From: CAWJPW01 sp963844845
GTDB taxonomy: Bacteria > Acidobacteriota > Thermoanaerobaculia > Thermoanaerobaculales > Sulfomarinibacteraceae
DNA: 64,000 nt
Direction of reading: 5' to 3'
NCBI GenBank assembly: GCA_963844845.1
Contig: CAWJPW010000011.1
Coordinates: 496,001-560,000 of the forward strand
The position numbers and the translations under genes were made by a program. How positions within the stretch are numbered: position 1 is the first letter of the stretch; every line of letters begins with the position of its first letter. Shown piece after piece: positions 27,232 through 35,684 of the stretch. The notes under the pieces were generated by a model that had not been told where the DNA came from, made no database searches, and worked only from the letters and a program-made list of their open reading frames with translations.

Positions 27232-29346
27232 CTACAAGGTAGTGATGAAGAACAGGGCGAGCAGCGCCGCCGCCCCGAAAACCATGATCATGGCGTAGCC
27301 CTGGGTGAAGCCCACCTGGAGCCGCCGGAAGACCCGGCTGCCCACCTCGTACGTCCGGGCCACCAGGTTGACCAGGCCGTCCACGACCCGCAGGTCGAAG
27401 ATGCCCGAGAGGAAGCTCGAGCCCACCGTCACGTGCCGACTCCCGTTGACCACCCCGTCCACCACGCGCGCGTCGAACTCCCACAGAATCCGGGACAGCT
27501 TGACGGTCCCCGTGATCACGGTGGCGTCGTAGATCTCGTCCACGTAGTACTTGTCGAGCAGCAGCTTGTGGACCAGCGGGAAGCGCTCGGCGAGCCGCCG
27601 CGGGATGACGAAGGCGCCCTCCCCGGTATAGAAGCGGCGGGCGATGAGGATGCCGGTAACCGCCACCGCCAGCGACAGGAGGACCAGCAACCACTCCACG
27701 CCGAGGCTCACCGCGTGGTGCTCGAGAACCTCTGCCGCCTCGTGGGTCGCCGGCGTAGCGATGGGCAGGATCACGGGCTCGAGGAAGCGCTCGATGAAGT
27801 TCCACTCGGGGTGGTGGTGGAAGAGCAGCGGCACGCCGATGAACCCGCCGACGATGGACAGGCTCCCCAGCACCACCAGCGGCAGGGTCATGGAACGTGG
27901 CGACTCGTGCAGGTGGTGCTCGGCCTCCTCGCCGCCGCGGAACTCGCCGTGGAACGTCATGTACACGGCGCGGAACATGTAGAAGGCCGTCATCATGGCG
28001 CCCACCACGCCGAGCACCCACAGCAGGTAGTACGCCGAGCCGTGCCCGTTGAGGTTCTTGGCGCCGGCGGTGAACGTCTGGGCGAGGATCTCGTCCTTGG
28101 AGAAGAACCCGGCCAGCGGGAAGATCCCGGAGATCGCCAGGGTCGCCGCCAGGAACGTCCAGTAGGTGGTCGGCATCTTCTTGCGCAGGCCGCCCATCTG
28201 TCGCATGTCCTGCTCGCCGCCGCAGGCGTGGATCACCGAGCCCGAGCCGAGGAAGAGGCAGGCCTTGAAGAAGGCGTGGGTGACCACGTGGAAGATAGCG
28301 GCCGCAAAGGCGCCGACGCCGGCGCCCAGGAACATGTAGCCCAGCTGGGACACCGTCGAGTAGGCAAGGACCTTCTTGATGTCGTTCTGGACGAGGCCGA
28401 TGGAGGCGGCGAACACGGCTGTGACGCCGCCGATCACCGCCACCACCAGGAGCGCGGTGGGCGAGATCCGGTAGAGGACGTTGCAGCGCACGACCATGTA
28501 GACGCCGGCGGTGACCATGGTGGCGGCGTGGATGAGCGCCGAAACCGGCGTCGGGCCGGCCATGGCGTCGGGCAGCCAGACGTAGAGGGGGATCTGCGCC
28601 GACTTGCCCATGGCGCCCACGAACAGGAGCAGGCCGATCACCGTCGCCGCACCGGCAAAGCGGTGCGGATCGGCGGCCGCCGCCGGAAAGATCTCGGTGA
28701 ACTCCAGGCTACCGAACACCATGAAGGTGGCGAAGATCGCCAGGAGGAAGCCGAAGTCGCCGATGCGGTTGACGATGAACGCCTTCTTGCCGGCGGTCGC
28801 GCACCAGTCCTTCTCGAAGTAGAAGCCGATGAGCAGGTACGAGCACAGCCCAACGCCCTCCCAGCCCACGAACAGAACCACCAGGTTGGAGCCCAGCACC
28901 AGAGTGAGCATGGAGAACATGAAGAGGTTGAGGTAGGCGAAGTAGCGCGAGTAGGCGCGGTCGGTCTCTGAGTGCATGTAGCCGATGGAGTAGATGTGGA
29001 TGAGGAAGCCCACGAAGGTGACGAAGCCCAGCATGACCGCGGAAAGGGCGTCGAGCTGGAACGAGGCCTTGATCTGAAGGTCGGCAACGGTGCCGAACAC
29101 CGTGCGCAGCGCACCGCCGGGAATCCAGGTGTACAGGCTCACGACGTGCGCGTGATGGTAGCCGACCTCCATCATCCACTGGATCACCGCGCCCCACGCC
29201 CATAGCCAGGCAAGCCCGGAGCCGAGCAGAGCGATGGTGTGCGCCACCGGCTTGCCGAGTCCCCGGCGGTTGGTCACCAGGCCGTTGACGATGGCGCCCG
29301 CGAGGGGGAAGAGCGGAATCAGCCAGATCAGATCGTAGAGCTTCAT
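27232..29346 (-). CDS. nuoL: NADH-quinone oxidoreductase subunit L
   Basis: A 704-residue antiporter-like subunit with GWEGVGLCSYLLIGFY, KSAQIPLYVWLPDAMAGPTP, VLAYSTVSQLGYMFLGAG and a long C-terminal lateral helix region. It is longer than E. coli NuoL (613 aa); the extra length lies in the C-terminal third, where linker helices follow a histidine-rich segment (HHLHESPRS, HHHPEWN). It starts four bases after nuoK. Confidence 0.96.
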   Translation of the reverse strand: MKLYDLIWLIPLFPLAGAIVNGLVTNRRGLGKPVAHTIALLGSGLAWLWAWGAVIQWMMEVGYHHAHVVSLYTWIPGGALRTVFGTVADLQIKASFQLDALSAVMLGFVTFVGFLIHIYSIGYMHSETDRAYSRYFAYLNLFMFSMLTLVLGSNLVVLFVGWEGVGLCSYLLIGFYFEKDWCATAGKKAFIVNRIGDFGFLLAIFATFMVFGSLEFTEIFPAAAADPHRFAGAATVIGLLLFVGAMGKSAQIPLYVWLPDAMAGPTPVSALIHAATMVTAGVYMVVRCNVLYRISPTALLVVAVIGGVTAVFAASIGLVQNDIKKVLAYSTVSQLGYMFLGAGVGAFAAAIFHVVTHAFFKACLFLGSGSVIHACGGEQDMRQMGGLRKKMPTTYWTFLAATLAISGIFPLAGFFSKDEILAQTFTAGAKNLNGHGSAYYLLWVLGVVGAMMTAFYMFRAVYMTFHGEFRGGEEAEHHLHESPRSMTLPLVVLGSLSIVGGFIGVPLLFHHHPEWNFIERFLEPVILPIATPATHEAAEVLEHHAVSLGVEWLLVLLSLAVAVTGILIARRFYTGEGAFVIPRRLAERFPLVHKLLLDKYYVDEIYDATVITGTVKLSRILWEFDARVVDGVVNGSRHVTVGSSFLSGIFDLRVVDGLVNLVARTYEVGSRVFRRLQVGFTQGYAMIMVFGAAALLALFFITTL

Positions 29347-29350
29347 GGCG

Positions 29351-29653
29351 TCAACCCCGCATCTCGCTGGCCTCGTCCAGCGCCACCGTGTCCTTGAGCC
29401 GGACCAGGGCGAGGATCAACCCGAGACCGATGGCCGCCTCGGCCGCGGCGATGGTGATCACGAACACCGCGAGGACCTGGCCGGAGAGATCCCCGAGGCG
29501 GTCCGAGAAGGCGATGAGGTTCAGGGTGGCGGCGTTGAACACCAGCTCCAGGGCCATGAGCACGGTGACCAGGTTGCGCCTGACCATCACCCCGATCACC
29601 CCGAGGACGAAGAGGATGAGGGAAAGGACGATGTAGTGGGTCGCGCCGATCAC
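29351..29653 (-). CDS. nuoK: NADH-quinone oxidoreductase subunit K
   Basis: A 100-residue, three-helix subunit of the usual length. LMALELVFNAATLNLIAF with its conserved Glu, and the helix ITIAAAEAAIGLGLILAL, are diagnostic. The GTG at 29653 overlaps the nuoJ stop (GTGA), with a G-rich ribosome site inside nuoJ. Confidence 0.96.
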   Translation of the reverse strand: MIGATHYIVLSLILFVLGVIGVMVRRNLVTVLMALELVFNAATLNLIAFSDRLGDLSGQVLAVFVITIAAAEAAIGLGLILALVRLKDTVALDEASEMRG

Positions 29654-30225
29654 TTCTCCACCCCCTCGCCACGCCGGTGCTCCAGCGCCGGATCCCTGCG
29701 GCCGAACACGATGGCCCCGATCATCGCCACCAGGAGCACAACCGAGACCACCTCGAAGGGCACCAGGTACTGGCGATAGAGCAGCCAGCCCACCGCCTGG
29801 GTGTTGCCCACAACCTCTCCGCCCACCTCGCGCAGGGCCGCGGGATCGGCGCCCACCGGCCCCAGGGTGCCGAGCAGCACGGCGAGCGCCATGAAGCCGC
29901 CCATGAGAACACCCCCCAGGACCGCCGCCGGCGCCAGCCGCGACAGGAACGCGCTGTCGGGCCGCACCCGCTTGACGTTCACCAGCATGATCACGAACAG
30001 GAAGAGGACGAGAATGCCGCCAGCGTAGACCAGGATCTGCACCGCGGCGAGGAACTCGGCGTTGCGCAGGACGAACAGCGCCGCGACCATGAGGAAGGTC
30101 CAGAGCAGCGACAGCGCCGAGTGCACCGGGTTGCGCAGGACCACCACCCCCACCGCCCCGATCACGGTGAGCACCGCCAGGGCGTAGAACATGAGGGCGG
30201 CGAAGTGGGTGACGAGGAAGTCCAT
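29650..30225 (-). CDS. nuoJ: NADH-quinone oxidoreductase subunit J
   Basis: A 191-residue membrane subunit with five helices. RNPVHSALSLLWTFLMVA and EFLAAVQILVYAGGILVLFLF are typical of NuoJ. ATG 30225 has GGGAGGGACAC upstream. It lies between nuoI and nuoK and overlaps the latter by four bases. Confidence 0.95.
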   Translation of the reverse strand: MDFLVTHFAALMFYALAVLTVIGAVGVVVLRNPVHSALSLLWTFLMVAALFVLRNAEFLAAVQILVYAGGILVLFLFVIMLVNVKRVRPDSAFLSRLAPAAVLGGVLMGGFMALAVLLGTLGPVGADPAALREVGGEVVGNTQAVGWLLYRQYLVPFEVVSVVLLVAMIGAIVFGRRDPALEHRRGEGVEK

Positions 30226-30248
30226 GTGTCCCTCCCGACCGCTCGACC

Positions 30249-30764
30249 TCAGACCCGCCCCTGCGGGTCGCAGGGAAGCTGGCCGTCCTTGGGCGCCTTG
30301 ATGCCCGGAAAGGCAAGGACGCCCTCCCAGGACTGCAGCCGCTCCTTGTTGAAGTAGAGGGCCTCGTTGCGCTCGTAGGTGGCGGTCTCGTAGGTCCTTG
30401 TGGTGAGCCAGATGGACTTGGGCTCGGTGGGGCAGGCCTCCTCGCAGAGGCCGCAGAACATGCACCGCTTGATGTCGATGTCGTAGCGGTCGAGGATCTT
30501 CTTCTTCTTGTTGGTCTCGGGGTCCCGCTCGTCGTGATCGGAGATGTAGATGATATCGATGGGGCACGCCTTGGCGCAGAGGTGGCAGGTGATGCAGCGC
30601 TCCTCGTCGTAGCCGAACATCCCCCGGAAGCGGTCCTTGGGTTCGATCCGCTTCTCCGGATACTGGACCGTCTCCTTTTTCCGAAACAGGTAGGCGCCCG
30701 TCACCCCGAGACCGGTGAACAGGTCGGTGGGAATCAGCTTCTTCACAAAGTCCGAGATGGACAT
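30249..30764 (-). CDS. nuoI: NADH-quinone oxidoreductase subunit I (two [4Fe-4S])
   Basis: A 171-residue ferredoxin-like subunit with two 4Fe-4S motifs, CITCHLCAKACP and CMFCGLCEEACPTE. These pass electrons to the terminal cluster in NuoB. The N-terminal VQYPEKRIEPKDRFRGMF is the classic NuoI signature. The position after nuoH is normal. Confidence 0.96.
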   Translation of the reverse strand: MSISDFVKKLIPTDLFTGLGVTGAYLFRKKETVQYPEKRIEPKDRFRGMFGYDEERCITCHLCAKACPIDIIYISDHDERDPETNKKKKILDRYDIDIKRCMFCGLCEEACPTEPKSIWLTTRTYETATYERNEALYFNKERLQSWEGVLAFPGIKAPKDGQLPCDPQGRV

Positions 30765-30768
30765 TTCG

Positions 30769-31785
30769 CTATCCTCTCAAGAGCAGCACGCCGAGCCCGA
30801 CCAAGGCCACGTTGACCAGGGAGAGTGGCAGCAGCCACTTCCACCCCAGCGCCATGAGCTGGTCGAAGCGGTAGCGCGGGAAGGTGCCGCGGAACCAGAT
30901 GTAGGCGAAGAGGAAGATCGCCATCTTGGCGGCGAACCACACCACCGGGGGCACAACGTCGAGGAAGCCGAGGAAGCCCCAGCTGGGGAAGGGCCGCAGC
31001 CAGCCGCCCAGGAACATCACCGTGGCCAGCGACGCGACCACCATCATGTTCGCGTACTCGGCAAGGAAGAAGAAGGCGAACTTCATGCCCGAGTACTCGG
31101 TGTGAAAGCCGGCCACCAGCTCCGACTCGGCCTCGGGCAGGTCGAAGGGGTTGCGATTGGTCTCCGCCACCCCACATACGAAGTAGATGGCGAAGGCGAG
31201 GATGCCGGGGACCAGGAACCAGACATGGGCGGCGCGTTGGGCCTCCACGATCTTCACCAGCGAGAGCGAGCGGGCCATGAGCACCACCGCGATCACCGCG
31301 AAGCCCATGGGGACCTCGTAGGAGACCATCTGGGCGGCCGAGCGCAGCCCGCCCATGAGCGAGTACTTGGAGTTCGACGACCAGCCGCCGAGAATGATGC
31401 CGAACACGCCGATGGAGCTCACCCCGAGCGCAAAGATCAGGGCGATGTTGACGTCGGTGAGGTACCAGTTCGGGGTGGGGCCGAATGGGATCACCGCGAA
31501 CACCACCAGCGCAGGCACCATGACCAGCGCCGGCGCCAGCATGAACACCAGCTTCTGCGCGCCCGCCGGGACCAGGTCCTCCTTGACGAAGAGCTTGAGG
31601 CCGTCGGCGACGGGTTGCAGCCAGCCCTTGGGGCCGACGCGGTTGGGCCCGAGGCGGGCCTGCAGGTAGGCGAGCCCCTTGCGCTCGAAGTAGGTGAGGT
31701 AGGCCACCATCAGCAGGACCACCGCCAGGATGACGACGATCTTGAGGAGGGGGATGAGCAGGTACTGGGTGAGCAGCTCGTGCAT
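30769..31785 (-). CDS. nuoH: NADH-quinone oxidoreductase subunit H
   Basis: A 338-residue membrane subunit that forms the quinone channel with NuoB and NuoD. ERKGLAYLQARLGPNRVGP, GWSSNSKYSLMGGLRSAAQ, NRNPFDLPEAESELVAG and FHTEYSGMKFAFFFLAEY are fully conserved. ATG 31785 has GGAGGGGCC upstream. It follows nuoD directly because nuoE, nuoF and nuoG are absent. Confidence 0.97.
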   Translation of the reverse strand: MHELLTQYLLIPLLKIVVILAVVLLMVAYLTYFERKGLAYLQARLGPNRVGPKGWLQPVADGLKLFVKEDLVPAGAQKLVFMLAPALVMVPALVVFAVIPFGPTPNWYLTDVNIALIFALGVSSIGVFGIILGGWSSNSKYSLMGGLRSAAQMVSYEVPMGFAVIAVVLMARSLSLVKIVEAQRAAHVWFLVPGILAFAIYFVCGVAETNRNPFDLPEAESELVAGFHTEYSGMKFAFFFLAEYANMMVVASLATVMFLGGWLRPFPSWGFLGFLDVVPPVVWFAAKMAIFLFAYIWFRGTFPRYRFDQLMALGWKWLLPLSLVNVALVGLGVLLLRG

Positions 31786-31793
31786 GGCCCCTC

Positions 31794-32915
31794 CTAGCGG
31801 TCGATCTCGCCGAGCACGATGTCGAGGGTGCCGATGACCGCCACGAGGTCGGCCACCAGCGCACCGTGCACCATGTCGGGGAGCGCCTGCAGGTTGATGA
31901 AGGAGGGCGGACGGACGTGGCAGCGGTAGGGCTGGGTCGCCTTCTCGGTGGTGACGATGAAGTAGCCGAGCTCGCCCTTGGGCGCCTCCACCGAAGCGTA
32001 GATCATGCCCTGGGTGGCGCGCAGCACCTTGGGCGCCTTGGCCATGACCGGGCCCTCGGGGAGGCGATCGAGGCACTGGCGCACGATCCGTATCGACTGC
32101 CGCATCTCCTCCATGCGCACCAGGTAGCGGTCGTAGGTGTCGCCGGTCGTGCCGATGGGCACCTCGAACTCCACCTCGTCGTAGCGGTCGTAGGGGAAGA
32201 CCTTGCGGATGTCCCACTTCACGCCGGAGCCACGCAGCGGCGGCCCGGTGAGACCCCAGTCGATGGCGTCTTCAGCCGAGATCACCCCGATCCCCACCGT
32301 GCGCATCTTCCAGATACGATTGTTGGTGAGGAGCTCCTCGTACTCGTCGATGTGGGGCGGCAGCGAGTCGATGAAGGCGGACACCCGCTCGAGCCAGCCC
32401 TCCGGAACCTCGTAGGGCACCCCGCCGATCCTCATGGTGTTGAGGGTGAGGCGGGCGCCGCAGTACTCCTCGAAGAGGTCGAGGATCACCTCGCGCTCGC
32501 GGAAGGTGTAGAAGAACGGGGTGATGGCGCCGAGGTCGATGGCGTGGGTGGCGAGCCACAGCAGGTGCGATGAGATTCGCCCCAGCTCCGCCAAGATCAT
32601 GCGCAGGTAGGCGGCGCGGGGCGGGATCGTGATCCCCAGCAGCTTCTCCATCGCCACCACGAACCCCTGGTTGTTGGTGGCGGCGGCGACGTAGTCCATG
32701 CGATCGGTGTGCGGGATGCACTGGGGGAAGGGCTCGCTCTCGAACACCTTCTCGGTGCCGCGGTGGAGGTAGCCGATGATCGGCTTGGCGTCCACGATCT
32801 TCTCGCCGTCGAGTTTGAGCTGGACCCGCAGCACGCCGTGGGTGGCCGGGTGCTGGGGACCGAAGCTGAGCTCCATCTCCTCCACGTCGAAGAGCGGCGC
32901 GGTGTGCTCGGTCAT
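31794..32915 (-). CDS. nuoD: NADH-quinone oxidoreductase subunit D
   Basis: A 373-residue 49-kDa type subunit related to Ni-Fe hydrogenase large subunits. FGPQHPATHGVLR, GYLHRGTEK, CIPHTDRMDYV and RPPSFINLQALP are typical; the quinone-binding His (GPQHPATHG) and Tyr in DRMDYV are present. It overlaps nuoC by four bases (ATGA). Confidence 0.97.
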   Translation of the reverse strand: MTEHTAPLFDVEEMELSFGPQHPATHGVLRVQLKLDGEKIVDAKPIIGYLHRGTEKVFESEPFPQCIPHTDRMDYVAAATNNQGFVVAMEKLLGITIPPRAAYLRMILAELGRISSHLLWLATHAIDLGAITPFFYTFREREVILDLFEEYCGARLTLNTMRIGGVPYEVPEGWLERVSAFIDSLPPHIDEYEELLTNNRIWKMRTVGIGVISAEDAIDWGLTGPPLRGSGVKWDIRKVFPYDRYDEVEFEVPIGTTGDTYDRYLVRMEEMRQSIRIVRQCLDRLPEGPVMAKAPKVLRATQGMIYASVEAPKGELGYFIVTTEKATQPYRCHVRPPSFINLQALPDMVHGALVADLVAVIGTLDIVLGEIDR

Positions 32916-33721
32916 GACTCGCTCCCGTCGCCGGCGACGTCCGGGCCGCCGCCGGCTGGGTAGACGTCAGGGTAGATCGCGGCGCCGGTGTCCACCCCTT
33001 CGAGGGGGAAGTCCTTGCGCAGCGGATGGCCGTTGAAGCCCTCCCAGGTGAGGATGCGCTCGAGGTTGGGATGGCCGTCGAAGATCACCCCGAACATGTC
33101 GTAGACCTCGCGCTCCATCCAGTTGGCAGTGCGCCAGACCTGGGCGACGCTGGGCAGCGAGCCACCCTCGGGCACGACCGCCAGCAGGCGCAGCCGCTTG
33201 GAGTCGGCGAAACGGTGCACCCAGTAGACCACGTCGAAGCGGCCCTCCTCGCGTTCGGGCCAGTCCACCGCCGTGAGGTCCACCAGGAGCGTGAAGCCGG
33301 CCTCCTCCTTGAGGTGGCGGCAGATCTCCACGATGCGCTCGGCCGGTACCGTCACGGTGACATCGCCCGCGAAGCGATCGGCCCCCAGCACCGCCCCTTC
33401 CAGGGCGTTCGCCAGGGCGGCCACGTCGGCGTCGGCGGCGGCATCCTCGTGCCCCGGCGTCACCGGCTTCTCCTCCCACGGCGGCTTGGGCTCGGCGGGC
33501 TCGGCAGCGGCAGCCGCCGCCTGCTTGGCCTTGGCCTTCTCCAGCGCCGCCTTCTTCTTGGCCTCGATCTCCTCCGGGGTGGGCTTGGCCGGAACCGGAG
33601 CCTCGGGGCCCGCGCTCTCCACCGGAGCGGCCTGCTCGTCGGCTGCCGTCTCCCGTGACGTCTGCTCGTCGCCGGGGGCGGCCATGTCCTCAGGCTTCGG
33701 AGTGGGTTTCTCGTCGCTCAT
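32912..33721 (-). CDS. nuoC: NADH-quinone oxidoreductase subunit C with long N-terminal extension
   Basis: A 269-residue protein. The C-terminal 170 residues are the 30-kDa NuoC domain (DLTAVDWPEREEGRFDVVY, WRTANWMEREVYDMFGV, GHPLRKDFPLEG). The first 95 residues are an Ala/Pro/Glu/Lys-rich, low-complexity extension (AKKKAALEKAKAKQAAA) not found in standard NuoC and probably disordered. The ATG at 33721 follows nuoB by seven bases with GAGGGG; internal Met13 might be an alternative start but would not remove the extension. Confidence 0.94.
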   Translation of the reverse strand: MSDEKPTPKPEDMAAPGDEQTSRETAADEQAAPVESAGPEAPVPAKPTPEEIEAKKKAALEKAKAKQAAAAAAEPAEPKPPWEEKPVTPGHEDAAADADVAALANALEGAVLGADRFAGDVTVTVPAERIVEICRHLKEEAGFTLLVDLTAVDWPEREEGRFDVVYWVHRFADSKRLRLLAVVPEGGSLPSVAQVWRTANWMEREVYDMFGVIFDGHPNLERILTWEGFNGHPLRKDFPLEGVDTGAAIYPDVYPAGGGPDVAGDGSES

Positions 33722-33728
33722 CGTCCCC

Positions 33729-34207
<479 letters not shown>

Positions 34208-34217
<10 letters not shown>

Positions 34218-34564
34218 TCCAAGGCCCCCCTCCGCCACGCGTACACGTAGCCCACCACCAGGATGGCGAGGAACACCATCATCTCGACGAAGCCGAACAG
34301 GGCGAGGCGGTCGAACATCACCGCCCACGGGAAGAGGAAGACGGTCTCCACGTCGAACACGACGAAGAGCACGGCGATGAGGTAGTAGCGGATCGAGAAG
34401 CGGGTGTCGAAGGCCACCGTCGGCGCCTTCACCCCGGACTCGTACGGCTCCGCTTTCACCGGGTCGGGCGAACCTGCGCGGATCGCCTTGGCGATGACCA
34501 GGGTGACGATGGGAAACGAAATGGCGATCAAGGTGAAGATCGCGATGGGAATGTACTGCTCCAT
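34208..34564 (-). CDS. nuoA: NADH-quinone oxidoreductase subunit A
   Basis: A 118-residue, three-helix subunit. PYESGV, RYYLIAVLFVVFDVETVFLFP and the final helix MMVFLAILVVGYVYAWRRGALEW match the family. ATG 34564 has GGAGGG nine bases upstream and is the first gene of nuoABCDHIJKLMN. The predicted promoter leaves a leader of about 28 bases. Confidence 0.96.
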
Positions 34565-34599
34565 GATGCTGCCCTCCGGGGCCCCCCTCCGGCCGGCAC

Positions 34600-34627
34600 A
34601 TTGTAGCCAGCGACCGCCCCTTGTCAA
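34600..34627 (-). promoter_or_regulatory. Strong sigma-70 promoter of the nuo operon
   Basis: On the minus strand a perfect TTGACA, 16 bases, then TACAAT. It lies about 35 bases upstream of nuoA. The 34565-34944 region has no gene and also carries the ribosome site of the divergent TonB-like gene. Confidence 0.75.
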
Positions 34628-34944
34628 CGATTTCACAAGCCAGAGCCTCTGTTGTAAATGATACACAATCTTAAACTTCCGCGCGGGGCCCTTATCCGTG
34701 GGGGTTTGCTCGCTCCGCCGCGCCACCCTCCAGACCACAGCTTGCCCTCGATGTGGATTGACTCCTTGGCCGGTATCAAACGACGACCGGCCGCCCGCCG
34801 CCGCCTCGCCGAGGTCCTCGCGATGGCGGCCAGCGCCGTCCTGCAGCGATTCCCCGGCCCGCTCCGCTCATCACCTCATCACTTCATCACCTCCCCCGGG
34901 AACTTCTCCCTGCCCAACGACTCCAACGCAGTAAGGAGGTCACG

Positions 34945-35649
34945 ATGAGACACCCACCGCCCGCACCGACCGCAGCCGCAGCCTCCCTGGGCGCCCTTTC
35001 GTTCCTCCTGGCGGAGCCCCGCGCCGACCGCCGGCGGCTCCACTTCGGTCTCGCCCTCGCCGCCGCCACCCACGTCGCCCTCTTCGCCGTCACCTGGCCA
35101 CAGCTCTCAGGCCCGCCGGCGGCGCCGGAGCCTTCCCGCGTCCTCCACGTGATCCCGCTGAGCCCGCCCATCGAGCTGCCGCAACATCCGATCGAGCTGC
35201 CACCGCCCCCTGCCCGGCGCGTGCCGGTCCCCGCAATCCACCCGGACGCGCCCGAGATCCTCAGCCCTCCGCAACCGGTGGTCGCGATGCCTTTCGACGA
35301 GCTCGTGCTCCCACTCCCGGCCGAGGTCCCGCCGCCCCCACCGGTGGAGGACACCCCCTCGGTGGTGGAGGTGGGCCGTGAGATCACCGCACCACGCCTC
35401 GTCCACAAGGTCGAGCCGGTCTACCCGGAGGTGGCCCGCCAGCTGCACATCCACGGCGCGGTCCTGCTCGAGCTGACCATCGACCAGGCGGGAGAGGTCG
35501 CGGACGTCGTGGTGGTTCGGGGGCTCCGCTACGGGCTCACTGCCGCCGCCGTGGCCGCCGCGCGCCAGTGGCGATTCGAGCCGTCCACCTACCAGGGTCG
35601 CCCAGTGTCGGTCATCTACCGGCTCACCGTGCGCTTCACACTCCACTAA
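34945..35649 (+). CDS. TonB-family energy-transducing protein
   Basis: A 234-residue protein of TonB layout. A short cytoplasmic part is followed by one membrane helix at about 32-50 (LHFGLALAAATHVALFAVTW), a proline-rich periplasmic span at about 55-145, and a C-terminal TonB domain (EPVYPEVARQLHIHGAVLLE, then YGLTAAAVAAARQWRFEP). It would pass proton-motive energy to outer-membrane transporters. No exbB or exbD is adjacent, so it may work with a distant ExbBD or serve as a TonB-like linker for the following VIT/vWA protein. ATG 34945 has a perfect AAGGAGGT upstream. The following gene starts 35 bases later. Confidence 0.85.
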   Translation: MRHPPPAPTAAAASLGALSFLLAEPRADRRRLHFGLALAAATHVALFAVTWPQLSGPPAAPEPSRVLHVIPLSPPIELPQHPIELPPPPARRVPVPAIHPDAPEILSPPQPVVAMPFDELVLPLPAEVPPPPPVEDTPSVVEVGREITAPRLVHKVEPVYPEVARQLHIHGAVLLELTIDQAGEVADVVVVRGLRYGLTAAAVAAARQWRFEPSTYQGRPVSVIYRLTVRFTLH

Positions 35650-35684
35650 CCCGACCTGCGAAGAAACCAGAAAGGAGTCCTCCC

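Noticed and set aside
26974..28971. 665-residue frame antisense to nuoL/nuoM
   Set aside because: The real genes on the other strand are unmistakable; this frame is His/Glu/Arg-rich and featureless.
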